In this document: positions 34,590 to 46,904 of the stretch, piece after piece
Position numbering within the stretch: position 1 is the first letter of the stretch
Layout of the letters: each line of letters begins with the position of its first letter
Assembly: GCA_033032175.1 (NCBI GenBank)
Contig: CM065318.1
Location: 10,106,001 to 10,170,000 of the forward strand
Source: Saturnia japonica
Lineage: Eukaryota > Arthropoda > Insecta > Lepidoptera > Saturniidae
Reading direction: 5' to 3'
Length of the DNA: 64,000 nt
Program-made: the position numbers and the translations under genes
Notes under the pieces: model-generated
Database searches by the model: none
Told to the model about the DNA's origin: nothing
What the model saw: only the letters and a program-made list of their open reading frames with translations

Positions 34590-35037
34590 ACATATTTTCT
34601 AGAGATCGACCATCTGTTCAGTTGAAACACAATTGTCAAGTGCCTATTGAATACTAGAAATAAATATAAAAAGTTATTTCATCTTTTAGACTTAGTAAAA
34701 CAAATAAAAGTTTTTTAGCTTTTTGTGTTAGTTCTATAATAAACTTCCTAAGTACATTTTACCAATTTGCCGGATAATAAGTTCAAGAATCATGTTAAGC
34801 AAGTTTTATTGTCGAACGGGTTTTATATGTTCATCTACTGAATATAATAATAATTGTATACAATTTAATACTGTAAAAAAATAAAAATAAAATAAGATGT
34901 TGAAACCCCGATCGAGTTTCATCGCCATTCTTCTCGATAACTGGGATGTTTTTCTGAACCGGTGGTAGTGTATTGACATTCATAAGTGCCTTCTTAGAGC
35001 CTAAGATGAATAAAATATTTTTGATTTGATTTGATTA
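34590..35037 (+). mobile_element. Non-LTR retrotransposon 3' end in GatB intron 2 (copy A)
   Basis: Same 3' end family as 16423-16915 and 58345-59795: TTGAATACTAGAAATAAATA, CCAATTTGCCGGATAATAAG, TTCTTCTCGATAACTGGGAT and CTTAGAGCCTAAGATGAATA, followed by a TTTGATT tail. 5'-truncated. An identical insertion sits in the second block at about 38947-39394, so it predates the duplication. Confidence 0.75.
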
Positions 35038-35201
35038 TTGCTGAGTTACAGGAATTCCATTTTAGATTTATTGGCTTTTTTAAGCTTAGCATGTTATTAT
35101 CTCCAGCAATATCATCACTTAACATCAGCTGAAATTGTAGTCAATTAATATACTTGTGACATAATAGAAAAAATACTTTAAGACTATCATTTTGATTGCA
35201 G

Positions 35202-35354
35202 GATGGAGAGGAAGCAGCTGCGCTGGTGAAAGAATTGGTATTAATAATGCAACGTTTGGACGCATGTACAGGGCGAATGGAAGAGGGTGCTTTGCGAGTT
35301 GACGCTAACGTGTCGCTGCGGCGTCCTGGGGATCCCCTGTCTACTCGCACTGAG
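35202..35354 (+). CDS. GatB: GatB exon 3, copy A
   Basis: Acceptor TTTGATTGCAG, donor GTGTGT; 51 codons, phase 0 at both ends. It encodes the segment with [16 protein letters not shown], the conserved GatB motif that leads into the nucleotide- and tRNA-contacting region. Sequence identical to copy B at 39559-39711. Confidence 0.93.
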
Positions 35355-36139
35355 GTGTGTGTCTTTCAGTGGCAATGAGTGGTTATTTTCAGAATAGAAG
35401 CTGATCCCATAAGAATATCAATGAAGGGCGCGCAATGGTTTTTCCCCTCAAGATCACTTTATTAGAATCAGCTTCTTACCGGCTAACAATACATGACACT
35501 TTTTTAAAGGTTAGCTTAAATTATTACCAAATATCTAGTCGACCGAGCATTGCTTGGTATCTCTTTTTAAAAAAAAAACCATCTTGTTAATAATAATAAA
35601 AAGGCCTGCGTTTAACTGAACTCCATTTAAAGTAAGATATAACCTCAAAAAAGTACTTGATACTACCAAAAATAATAAAAAGCAAAAACAGTAAATGATC
35701 ACCAAAATTTAAACGCCGTTTTAATGTAAATTATAACAAAAAAAAATTTTTACTATCCTATTACAAAAAATGACCCGAAAGTAATAAATTACCACTAAAA
35801 TTTCAATATTATTAATCACAAGTCATACCTAACGTAACCCAGACAGATTGTTTGATAGGTATTCATAGCGCATTAATTTACTTGCTAAGATTTGGTGATC
35901 ATTTACTATTTTTGCCAGTATAAAATACTTGTTGGGTAAGAGAGCTAATTCCATTTTATTTCCATAAAAAATTTATAAGATTATACGTAATTAGCCATAA
36001 CTTTTGGGGTGCCTTGTTTGTGGTGGTTCACGCATAGTCTTTCATATCCTTAATATTTTTTCTAGTACATAACAAACCTTATCGGAGATGGCGATTAAAA
36101 AATGATTATGAAAGTTAAATATCTTTGTTTTTGTTTCAG

Positions 36140-36312
36140 ATAAAAAACATCGGATCAATACGCGGCGTGGCAAGTGCAATTCGATATGAGATTGAACGTC
36201 AACGAGTAATTCTTGATAGTGGAGGTCGAATCATCAACGAGACGCGGGCCTGGGACGCTGCTAGCAAGGCCACTATAGCGATGCGAGACAAAGAAGTTGT
36301 TCAAGATTACCG
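36140..36312 (+). CDS. GatB: GatB exon 4, copy A
   Basis: Acceptor TTTGTTTCAG, donor GTGAGT; 173 nt (57 codons plus two bases). It encodes [20 protein letters not shown] and [18 protein letters not shown], then DYR with the last codon split (CG plus A from exon 5). The phase-2 end fits exon 5 (45752) but not exon 3B (phase 0), so splicing 4A to 3B would break the frame. Confidence 0.93.
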
Positions 36313-36379
36313 GTGAGTTACTTTGTTATTACTTAAAGTTAGTTTGCTTTTTACACGATTTAACGATACACAATTTAAC

Positions 36380-37153
36380 ACGAATTACACCCCAGAGATC
36401 ATCTAGTTACTCGGAAGGGGTAGCTAAACCAGGTATAATCAACTTTTTGGTAAACAAAAATAATAAAAATCAAGAAGAAACAATCAATAAGAACAATGAC
36501 ATATAGCAACCAGCGACCCCTCTCTCAGAAAATTTACTTAGAAATCGAAAACAAAAATACACAAGAAAAGATCTTCCAAGCCGGCTGGTCCCCGTGGAAG
36601 AGTACGACCACAACCCTCCAGGAAAATTACAAAAACGAAAAGCCACTAAACTGGACAAAGACTCCAAGAATTGTATAAAAATTGGAACTTATAATGTCAG
36701 ATCTCTGTCATCAATACACCGATACTTAGAACTCAAAAATGCACTGAAAGATATAAATTGCGACATACTAGGACTCTCAGAAATAAGAAAAATGGGCTGC
36801 CAAATAGAAGAGTATTCAGACTATGTTTTATGCTATATAGGAGAAACAAAGGGACTGCATGGAGTCGGATTCCTAATAAAAAAGATATGGAAAAATAATA
36901 TAACTAACTTTAATGGCATTTCGGAGAGAGTAGCGTTATTGCAAATGAAATTTGGCATACTAAAAATTTCAATAATTCAGGCATACGCACCCACGGAAAG
37001 ATCAGACGATACAGAAATACAAAAGTTCTACAATGATTTGAAAAAAGCTCACACACTAGCCGATGAGAAAATCATAATATTAGGAGACTTCAATGCAAAA
37101 ATAGGGCAACCCAAAAATAAGAAAAACTCGTCATGGGACAGTATGGGCTAGGC
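36380..37153 (+). pseudogene. RTE LINE, 5' part only (cut by duplication junction)
   Basis: Same sequence as the start of the LINE at about 40740-43985. The open frame at 36594-37151 encodes an apurinic-like endonuclease domain: CIKIGTYNVRSLSSIHRYLE, ILGLSEIRKMGC, IIQAYAPTERSDD and IIILGDFNAKIGQ. It stops abruptly at the block junction, so the reverse-transcriptase part is absent from this copy. Confidence 0.85.
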
Positions 37154-39558
37154 TTGATGTTTAACAATAGCCATGATAAATGGGTAATAATTTCAACTTT
37201 TTTTACAAACATGTCTTACATTATTGCATACTTTCATCCAAATGGGTATCCCTTAAAAGCATAGATTTTGTTAATACTAGCAATACCCGCAGCTCCTCAC
37301 GCATTTATTATGTAATAATTTCTTCATATCTTACTCATTATTTTTACTCATATTTCATGATTTCTTAAAGTATTATCTAAAATTCATATAGTCTATCAAA
37401 TAACTAATGACATAAGCTTCCCGAGTACAAAATTGTATAAGAATCTGTCAAGCCATTTTGAGTGAAATCTGGACACATACCTTCACGTAATTTTTTTTTA
37501 CGATTTTTACGAATTCGTTATTTTCTGAGTATTCTATCGAGAAATTTGTAGAAAATTCATGTAAATACAGTATATATTTATAATAAAATAATAGTACATT
37601 ATGGTACAAGTGTGTAATGTTGGTGATTACCGCTGACGCGCCATTGAGACCCGAGCCGTCAGGTGAGGGTCTTAAGAGAGCCGAGGACGGTAATCACCAA
37701 TACACACGTGTATCATACGACGTTTTTCAACACACTTGTGAAGAAAATAATAATAGAAAATCATTTTATTTAGTACATAAAAAGTTTATTTAGAGAAACA
37801 ATTAGTAAATGTGCAGTTAGTAAAATTATAGTTAACTGTTTTTGATGGCATGGCGGTTTTATCAGATAAATTATTTATTGAAATACTTTCATGTTCTATT
37901 GTTATTTGAGATGGTTCATTATTCGTGTAGGTAGGTGAAATCCAATCATTGGATGTACTTTGCGTTTCGCCAGTAGGATGTGCCTCAGAATCAAGTCTAA
38001 TTCTTTTTGTGATTTTTGCTCTATAACTCACTTGTGAATAATAGCAATGAAAAAGTCACAGTTTGATTACAGGTGTCATTATGTGCCTAATTGCGGTGAT
38101 ATTAGAGCCACTTTATGAGCAAGTGTGTTGAAAAAAATCATTTTGTTCTATTGATCATTATCTTTTTTGTATCGAAACTTTTTGAAGAACAAAGCAACTC
38201 GACCAATAAAATTATATTACTAACTACATCTATGGCCTCTGCCATGTAATAATGTTTTTGTCTATTTTCATTTTATGTTTGTTTTAGTTTGTAAATGTCA
38301 TTTTTCTCTTTTTCTATTAAAAAAAGATGGTAGATTGATGGCCATTTTCATTTCATCTATCTATTGTTAATCTCACTTGTGAAAATAATTAATGTATTTT
38401 TATGTGTTTTCCATTATTATAAATTTAGTAAAATAAACCATTGATAGATAATAGAATATTGGATGCACTAATGTGATTATTTTCAATATAAATCATTTAT
38501 TCAATATTAGAAGGATTCCAGGAAAGTATTAGGATGTTATGATATCATTAATATCTTAGTTTTGCAATTTAAATAATTATAACTTTTACTAATAAAAATT
38601 GTGTGATATTTATCATATTTATAATCAAAGACTATAGTTGTTACTTACTGTTATACTTGTTTTACTGTAGTCTCTGTTATAATGAATATATCAACAAATA
38701 CAATTAAATAACTTAGATTATTTTTTTGTAATGTCTTTAAATATTAGTTATAACTTAAATATTGTGAATTAATATTATTTATATTTATATAGGTTATAAA
38801 TTAGATAGTTTAGATAAAATCAACTTAAAAATTTAAGTTATAATCACTCAATGATATGGTATCTGACCACTCTGGACACAATTTCATTATATGGGTTAAA
38901 ATCCTACCTTTTAGAGAAGAAAGAAAACATGCCATGACAATTGGGTACATATTTTCTAGAGATCGACCATCTGTTCAGTTGAAACACAATTGTCAAGTGC
39001 CTATTGAATACTAGAAATAAATATAAAAAGTTATTTCATCTTTTAGACTTAGTAAAACAAATAAAAGTTTTTTAGCTTTTTGTGTTAGTTCTATAATAAA
39101 CTTCCTAAGTACATTTTACCAATTTGCCGGATAATAAGTTCAAGAATCATGTTAAGCAAGTTTTATTGTCGAACGGGTTTTATATGTACATCTACTGAAT
39201 ATAATAATAATTGTATACAATTTAATACTGTAAAAAAATAAAAATAAAATAAGATGTTGAAACCCCGATCGAGTTTCATCGCCATTCTTCTCGATAACTG
39301 GGATGTTTCTCTGAACCGGTGGTAGTGTATTGACATTCATAAGTGCCTTCTTAGAGCCTAAGATGAATAAAATATTTTTGATTTGATTTGATTATTGCTG
39401 AGTTACAGGAATTCCATTTTAGATTTATTGGCTTTTTTAAGCTTAGCATGTTATTATCTCCAGCAATATCATCACTTAACATCAGCTGAAATTGTAGTCA
39501 ATTAATATACTTGTGACATAATAGAAAAAATACTTTAAGACTATCATTTTGATTGCAG

Positions 39559-39711
39559 GATGGAGAGGAAGCAGCTGCGCTGGTGAAAGAATTGGTATTA
39601 ATAATGCAACGTTTGGACGCATGTACAGGGCGAATGGAAGAGGGTGCTTTGCGAGTTGACGCTAACGTGTCGCTGCGGCGTCCTGGGGATCCCCTGTCTA
39701 CTCGCACTGAG
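39559..39711 (+). CDS. GatB: GatB exon 3, copy B
   Basis: Identical in coding sequence and splice sites to exon 3A. Either copy can join exon 2 (phase 0) and an exon 4. Which copy is used cannot be told from sequence. Confidence 0.9.
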
Positions 39712-40498
39712 GTGTGTGTCTTTCAGTGGCAATGAGTGGTTATTTTCAGAATAGAAGCTGATCCCATAAGAATATCAATGAAGGGCGCGCAATGGTTTTT
39801 CCCCTCAAGATCACTATATTAGAATCAGCTTCTTACCGGCTAACAATACATGACACTTTTTTAAAGGTTAGCTTAAATTATTACCAAATATCTAGGCGAC
39901 CGAGCATTGCTTGGTATCTCTTTTAAAAAAAAAAACCATCTTGTTAATAATAATAAAAAGGCCTGCGTTTAACTGAACTCCATTTAAAGTAAGATATAAC
40001 CTCAAAAAAGTACTTGATACTACCAAAAATAATAAAAAGCAAAAACAGTAAATGATCACCAAAATTTAAACGCCGTTTTAATGTAAATTATAACAAAAAA
40101 AAATTTTTGCTATCCTATTACAAAAAATGACCCGAAAGTAATAAATTACCACTAAAATTTCAATATTATTAATCACAAGTCATACCTAACGTAACCCAGA
40201 CAGATTGTTTGATAGGTATTCATAGCGCATTAATTTACTTGCTAAGATTTGGTGATCATTTACTATTTTTGCCAGTATAAAATACTTGTTGGGTAAGAGA
40301 GCTAATTCCATTTTATTTCCATAAAAAATGTATAAGATTATACGTAATTAGCCATAACTTTTGGGGTGCCTTGTTTGTGGTGGTTTACGGGCATTGTCTT
40401 TCATATCCTTAATATTTTTTCTAGTACATAACAAACCTTATCGGAGATGGCGATTAAAAAATGATTATGAAAGTTAAATATCTTTGTTTTTGTTTCAG

Positions 40499-40671
40499 AT
40501 AAAAAACATCGGATCAATACGCGGCGTGGCAAGTGCAATTCGATATGAGATTGAACGTCAACGAGTAATTCTTGATAGTGGAGGTCGAATCATCAACGAG
40601 ACGCGGGCCTGGGACGCTGCTAGCAAGGCCACTATAGCGATGCGAGACAAAGAAGTTGTTCAAGATTACCG
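40499..40671 (+). CDS. GatB: GatB exon 4, copy B
   Basis: Identical in coding sequence to exon 4A, with the same TTTGTTTCAG acceptor and GTGAGT donor. It is the exon 4 nearest exon 5; intron 4 from here is 5080 bp and holds the full RTE LINE and a MITE. Confidence 0.9.
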
Positions 40672-40739
40672 GTGAGTTACTTTGTTATTACTTAAAGTTA
40701 GTTTGCTTTTTACACGATTTAACGATACACAATTTAACA

Positions 40740-43700
40740 CGAATTACACCCCAGAGATCATCTAGTTACTCGGAAGGGGTAGCTAAACCAGGTATAATCA
40801 ACTTTTTGGTAAACAAAAATAATAAAAATCAAGAAGAAACAATCAATAAGAACAATGACATATAGCAACCAGCGACCCCTCTCTCAGAAAATTTACTTAG
40901 AAATCGAAAACAAAAATACACAAGAAAAGATCTTCCAAGCCGGCTGGTCCCCGTGGAAGAGTACGACCACAACCCTCCAGGAAAATTACAAAAACGAAAA
41001 GCCACTAAACTGGACAAAGACTCCAAGAATTGTATAAAAATTGGAACTTATAATGTCAGATCTCTGTCATCAATACACCGATACTTAGAACTCAAAAATG
41101 CACTGAAAGATATAAATTGCGACATACTAGGACTCTCAGAAATAAGAAAAATGGGCTGCCAAATAGAAGAGTATTCAGACTATGTTTTATGCTATATAGG
41201 AGAAACAAAGGGACTGCATGGAGTCGGATTCCTAATAAAAAAGATATGGAAAAATAATATAACTAACTTTAATGGCATTTCGGAGAGAGTAGCGTTATTG
41301 CAAATGAAATTTGGCATACTAAAAATTTCAATAATTCAGGCATACGCACCCACGGAAAGATCAGACGATACAGAAATACAAAAGTTCTACAATGATTTGA
41401 AAAAAGCTCACACACTAGCCGATGAGAAAATCATAATATTAGGAGACTTCAATGCAAAAATAGGGCAACCCAAAAATAAGAAAAACTCGTCATGGGACAG
41501 TATGGGCTAGGCCAAAGAAACGAAAGAGGTGAACGACTGATAGAATATGCATTTGAATATAGACTAGCAATAATCAATACTTATTTCAAAAAAAGACCTA
41601 GTAGAAGATGGACTTGGAAGTCACCAGATGAAAGTGTTAAAAACGAAATCGACTACATCATGACAAATGCCCCAAAAATAGTTCAAAATTATGAAGTTCT
41701 CAATAACGTAAAGTTCCGAACAGATCATAGACTAATTAGAGCAACAGTCCTATTGAGCCAATCGAAAAAAAGTAGAAAGAGCTTTAAACCACCACCAAAA
41801 ATCCCAAAAACTGAAGAGGAAACAAGACACTACATAGACGGTCTCAAATCGAACATCGTAAACAAACTAGTAGATACCAGAAACGTACAATCTTACTATG
41901 ATGCGCTAGAAGTAACTATAACAAAAAGTTTAACTAGCCAAAACATTTCCAAAAAAGATAAAGGACACAAAATATTTAGCAAAGAAACAGTAGCCCTAAT
42001 CAACAAACGCAGTGAACTAACTATACGGAAGAATAAAGATGCTAATACAAAGAAAGAACTAAGCAAACTATATAAGGAAACTAGCAAAGCGATCAAACGA
42101 GACTATAGTAAGCACAGACAAAGGATAATAACAGAAAATCTAAACAAATTCAGAAGCACAAAGAAAGCATTTAAAGAACTAAATTTAAGAAAAACTTGGA
42201 TACAAAAATTAGAAGGCCAAAATAAAGAAATTAAAACAAGACGAGAAATCATACAACAGGCAACTACTTTTTACCAAGAACTATACAAAAATAAAGATAT
42301 AACCACCGAGGAAGTCAACGAATCACACGATTATTATAACAGGGAAACAATTAGACCTATAGAAGAAAAATATATATACGCCCAGCTGAAACAACTAAAA
42401 CCAGATAAAAGCCCTGGTCCCGATGGAATAACCAACGAAGCTTTGAAAATAGGTGTCAGTTTTACTTAGACCTCTCACAGAATTATTCAATCTCATACTA
42501 GAAGATGAAATCGTACCAATCCAATGGTGCATGTCAGACATCATACTACTGTATAAAAAAGGAAACCCTCTCGATATCAACAACTATAGACCAATTAGTT
42601 TATTGGCAAACATATACAAAATCTTTTCATGTATAGTTCTTAAACACATAACACAAGAGATCGAAAATGCTCAACCAATAGAACAAGCTGGCTTTCACTC
42701 TGGGTTTAGCACACTTGACCATATACAGGCACTGGAACAAGTTATAGAAAAATACGAAGAGCGTAATAAGCCACTCTATCTAGGTTTTATCGACTATAGC
42801 AAAGCATTTGACAGCATAAGCCACAACTCTATATGGAAATCACTACAAAATTTAAACGTAAATCCGAAATATATAAATATTATAAAATACATATACAACA
42901 GTATAAGTAGTGTTATGCTAGAATCTAGAGGAGATGCAATTAATATCGAAAGAGGAGTCAGACAGGGGGACCCCCTCTCACCCAAATTGTTTATTGCGGT
43001 TTTAGAAGATGTATTTCGAAACACAGACTGGAAAACTAGAGGCATCAAAATAAACAACAGTTATCTAAGCCACCTCAGATTCGCCGACGACATAGTTATA
43101 CTGTCTGAAACAGCAAAAGAATTACAATGTATGCTCTGCTCTCTTGCTCAAGCAAGCTCAAAAGTAGGATTAGAGATGAATGCTACAAAAACCAAAATCA
43201 TGACAAACAGCATAGAACGGCCCATCAATGTAAAAGAAAAATCTATAGAATATGTCCACAGCTACATCTACCTAGGCAAACAAATATAATTTCTGAAAAC
43301 GTACAATGAAGATGAAATTGATAGAAGATCAAACATAGCCTGGAAGAAATTTTGGTCACTCAAAGAAATTCTAAAAGGAGACTACTCGATAAACCTTAAG
43401 AAAACAATATTAGATTCCTGTATACTACCTTGTCTATTGTATGGCTGCCAAACCTGGATATACACGACAAAAGCAAAACAAAAGATCATAACAACACAAA
43501 GAGCTATGGAGAGAAGTATCCTAAACATAAGAAAAATTCAAAAAGTCAGGAGCATAGAGATAAGAGAGAAAACAAAGATAACTGATGCCATCACACAAGC
43601 TCTAAAACTGAAATGGCAGTAGGCAGGTCACATATCGAGATATACAGACAGTCGGTAGACAATCAATACTACAAAGTGGAAAGGGCCAATCGGCAAAAGA

Positions 43701-43985
43701 AGGGTAGGGAGACCGAAAAGACGATGGGCTGACGATATAACCGAATTAATAGGAAAGAACTGGCAAACTATCGGCAAAGACAGAGATGAGTGGAAAAGAC
43801 TGGAGGAGGCCTTCACTCGAAGAGGGATCCATATCCAATAGTTAAAACTCTTACTAACATTTAGAGATTAAGCAAAACATAAATAACTAAATACTAACAA
43901 ATTAAATACCAATATTTGGAATGGAAATTAGGTTAAGGATAAGGAAATACAGGCTTTTTTATTTTATTTTATTTATTTTATAATT
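40740..43985 (+). mobile_element. RTE-type non-LTR retrotransposon in GatB intron 4
   Basis: LINE encoding endonuclease plus reverse transcriptase, mobilised by target-primed reverse transcription. It is long but broken. The endonuclease frame (40953-41510: KIGTYNVRSLSSIHR, LGDFNAKIG) continues after a frameshift as 41492-42469 (GLGQRNERGERLIEYAFEYR, FRTDHRLIRATV, KSPGPDGITNEALK). After another frameshift comes 42453-43289, the RT core: INNYRPISLLANIYKIFS, GFIDYSKAFDSISHNSIW, GVRQGDPLSPKLFIAVLE and HLRFADDIVILSE (FADD catalytic box). A stop precedes a C-terminal part with LLYGCQTWIYTTKA and RRVGRPKRRWADDI. The 3' end near 43960-43985 has TTTTATT repeats. Start is approximate. Confidence 0.88.
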
Positions 43986-44744
43986 AAGTTTGTGCTTGTC
44001 AATAAATATGACAATTGATGTATCCAAAAAGCAATGGGATTTCGTCGAATTTTTTACTTTGATCACACTTATTTCAGTATGGGAGCAAAGTCTATGATTA
44101 TTATGGAGATTTGAAAAGCATTTAAAAATGTAAACTCTTAAAATATTCTCTGTCTGTTTTTATTAGTAGTATAACACTCAAAATAAAGAAGAGTTTACAT
44201 TCTTACGATTCATAACCTATCACGTTTTACAAACTAGTTGCATGCCGCCCGCTTCATGGAGTTTATATAAAAAGTATACTATGATTTCATTAAAATCTGT
44301 CTAGCTGTTTAAGCGTATTAATGGGCAAACATTAAAAAAAAACGCACTTTCTAATTTATATTGATACAGCAGTAAGGATTGGAGTACGTGAATAAGTGGG
44401 TTATAAAGAAAAATTGGTATTTTTTAACATTTGTACGTGAACAACTTTATTTAGACTAGCGGATCCACGCGGCTGTGCACGCATTTTTGATATGCAGTAA
44501 TTTTATTTTTACTCATGTTAATGATAATTCTAATAGCCTATCAATTTAAGAATGTCTTATACTTTCTGCGTAGAAAATTTCATGAAAATCAGTCGAGAAT
44601 TAATAAAAATATAAGTACTATTTTGATTTAAAAAAATTACAATTTCTAAAAGTATATTTATATCCTATCACTTATGGAATAACAAATACTATTCTAGCGT
44701 TCAAAATTTTATTGAAATTGGTTGAGAATTAATAAATAACATTT
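43986..44744. other. GatB intron 4, repeat-like DNA
   Basis: Non-coding. A Helitron-type minus-strand 3' end is seen at 44456 (CTAG next to host T, preceded on the minus strand by CACAGCCGCGTGGATCCG). Downstream wording (AAATTTCATGAAAATCAGTC) fits a Helitron body. No gene. Confidence 0.5.
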
Positions 44745-45364
44745 AGGGCGGCTTGCGCAACATTTCATTTAACTCACTGCTAAACAAAATTAGTTAATTA
44801 CAGTTAGCCCCTTAAATGGATTTATCATAAACGCATTTAGGGTCATCTTGCACGAGACATACAGTGCGCTGATTTAGTTAAACATAGTTAGCGAGCCGGT
44901 AAGGCAGTCTCTGCGTTCCGTTTCACATTTTGACGAGTTTATTAACCCGAAAAGCGCGATAATTTAAAGAACTTACGCTTAAAGTATATTTAATGAAACG
45001 TGCATAGTTGGATGTCATTGTTCGTTGTCTGTCAAAATCAATCGAATAACATGAAAATAGTGCAACTATCTTCTATTAGATGAGTGAGAAATGTGTTAAG
45101 TGTTAATATCACGCTGACCCTTATAATGTCTCCATTCTCCTATATTCCCATAATTTTTATAGATAATTTCTATTTTTAAATAGTAAGGAGTGGCCTAATC
45201 GTTTTTAGCGGCGCTAAATAGCCATTTTTGGCTATTTAACTTTGACAGTTCGTTAAACATATAACAACAATTTTTTTTTGTGCAAGACGCTAATTTGTTT
45301 TAACCACTTTAAATGCGTTTAGTTTTACTTTAATCATGTTTAAACATGTTACGCATGTCGCCCT
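44745..45364. mobile_element. MITE in GatB intron 4
   Basis: The ends are inverted repeats: AGGGCGGCTTGCGCAACAT at 44745 and, on the other strand from 45364, AGGGCGACATGCGTAACAT. A second, internal inverted pair (CGCATTTAGGGTCATCTTGC near 44853, reversed near 45290-45320) lies inside. About 620 bp, non-coding. The superfamily is not assignable without a clear target-site duplication. Nothing recognised from 45365 to 45751. Confidence 0.65.
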
Positions 45365-45751
45365 GAAACTGGATATATAAAGCACAAACAGGCAGTAATA
45401 CCGAATTTAAAAAAATCATATTTGCCTAATCAGTGTCCTTTATACAGGGATGTATAAAAAGAAAATTATATGTACAGGCAGAACTACATATTTAATTATT
45501 TATTAATAGAGATAATATCTACTTATATGTTAAGTCATTTTTGTATTCAACAGTGGCTAATTTGACTCTGTCCCTGTCCGAATTTATTCGGAACATTTAT
45601 AATGGGATACTGTTATGGTTTTAGATATTTTTAATCTTTGATATCCTATAGTTACGGTTATGGAGTTACATAAAACTTTTCATTTTAACCATGCTATATT
45701 CAAATAATTAAAAATATAGAAATATCAATAGGTAATATGTTTTTTTTTCAG

Positions 45752-46412
45752 ATACATGCCCGAACCAAATCTTCCACCGTTACGCGTAAATTTAAACTCC
45801 AGAGAAGACCACCAAGACGTCATCAGCGTGCTGCTTATACAAGACAGAATACCAGAACTTCCAGAAGAATCTAGAGTAAATTTAACACAGAAGTATAATT
45901 TGAGACCTGAAGCCGCCATACAGCTAGTCAATGAACCAATCTTATTGGACATCTTCCGTGAATTGATGTCGGATAAACCAAGGGATTCGACGAAAGTCGC
46001 TAATTTCCTACTCAACGAACTCTTGATGGTACTTAATAAAAATAAACTAGATGTTTGTGATTGTCCCACAACGATAGATCAGCTGAGAGAATTAATTGAT
46101 ATGTTATTGGAGAAAAAAATTAACATGGATGTGTCTAAGAAGGTATTAGAAGAACTTGTGAAACATTCAGATAGTGACAAATCACCGACAGAAATCGTAG
46201 AAGTAAGAGGCTGGGCAATGATCACCGACGAAGCGGAACTTGCTAAAATATGTATCGAAATAATAGAGAATAATCCGAAAATGGTCAAGCAGTATAGAGA
46301 AGGAAAAGTGAAGGTGTTAAAAGCTTTGTTAGGGATATTATATAAGAATTCTCACAATAAAATTGATATGAACCTAGCGTCTAAAATAATGGAGAAGGTA
46401 CTGAAAAAGTAA
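45752..46412 (+). CDS. GatB: GatB exon 5 (C-terminal)
   Basis: Acceptor is a poly-T tract plus CAG at 45749-45751. The first base completes the Arg codon split from exon 4, giving the GatB hallmark DYRYMPEPNLPPLRV across the junction. The rest covers the helical middle domain and the YqeY-like C-terminal tail domain that binds tRNA: VANFLLNELLMVLNKN, GWAMITDEAELAKICIEII, ENNPKMVKQYREGKVKVLKA and the terminal SKIMEKVLKK. Stop TAA at 46410-46412. The exon is intact, so the host gene was under constraint until at least recently. Confidence 0.96.
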
Positions 46413-46416
46413 TCGA

Positions 46417-46422
46417 AATAAA
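46417..46422 (+). terminator. GatB polyadenylation signal
   Basis: AATAAA begins five bases after the stop codon, which implies a very short 3' UTR. It is the first such hexamer downstream of the gene. Confidence 0.6.
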
Positions 46423-46567
46423 ATGTTTTAATACATAACATTTGTATTTATTTGGGTATTTTTATTTACCTTTATTTCATATGCATCCTATGATTGGATT
46501 CTTGAATAAATCTCTTCAATTAGTGCTCTGGGCTATCATGTATACAAATACCTTTATGATACAAATA

Positions 46568-46845
46568 AGGGCCTTTACACATATGACGAAGCGCAGCGCA
46601 GGGCATGCCCGCAAGTTTGCTAAACGCGTTGCAAATAAGGCGAATTAAATAATACATCTACTCGAGTGTCGTATTCCTGCGCGCTACCATTCTTCTGTGG
46701 TCGCTTCGATGCTCTTAGAAAATCTTCACTAACAAGTAATCACTTATTAATTAATTTTCTATCATATTTCAATATGCACAAAGTGATAATGCTTTGGCAG
46801 TGAAAACCGGTCTGTGCTGCGCTTCGCCATATGTGCGCCGGCCCT
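46568..46845. mobile_element. Small hAT-like MITE
   Basis: The ends are inverted repeats of about 28 bp: AGGGCCTTTACACATATGAC at 46568 and, read from 46845 on the other strand, AGGGCCGGCGCACATATGGC. Both continue GAAGCGCAGC. 278 bp, non-coding. AGGGCC-type ends are common in hAT elements, but no 8-bp target duplication is visible. Confidence 0.65.
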
Positions 46846-46904
46846 AATGATGAAGCAATAAAATATGTTAGCCATGACCTTTATTACTTCAATGTTTACA
46901 ATCT

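Larger units (their letters stand above)
32781..37153 (+). repeat. Tandem duplicated block, copy A (GatB exons 3-4)
   Basis: Nearly identical to 37154-41512. The junction is seen at 37150-37156: RTE endonuclease sequence (GTATGGGCTAGGC) joins directly to intron-2 sequence (TTGATGTTTAACAATAGCC), which also starts the block at 32781. Copies differ by scattered substitutions and small indels: copy A has 12 and 4 extra bases near 34370 and 34415. The two exons are identical. Copy A ends inside the RTE LINE. Confidence 0.95.
37154..41512 (+). repeat. Tandem duplicated block, copy B (GatB exons 3-4)
   Basis: Second copy of 32781-37153. At its right edge (41512) it runs straight on into the rest of the RTE LINE, so this edge is the ancestral continuation. 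Contains the Helitron end at 37277, the palindrome at about 37602-37714, the LINE 3' tail at about 38947-39394, exon 3B, exon 4B and the LINE 5' half. Confidence 0.95.
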
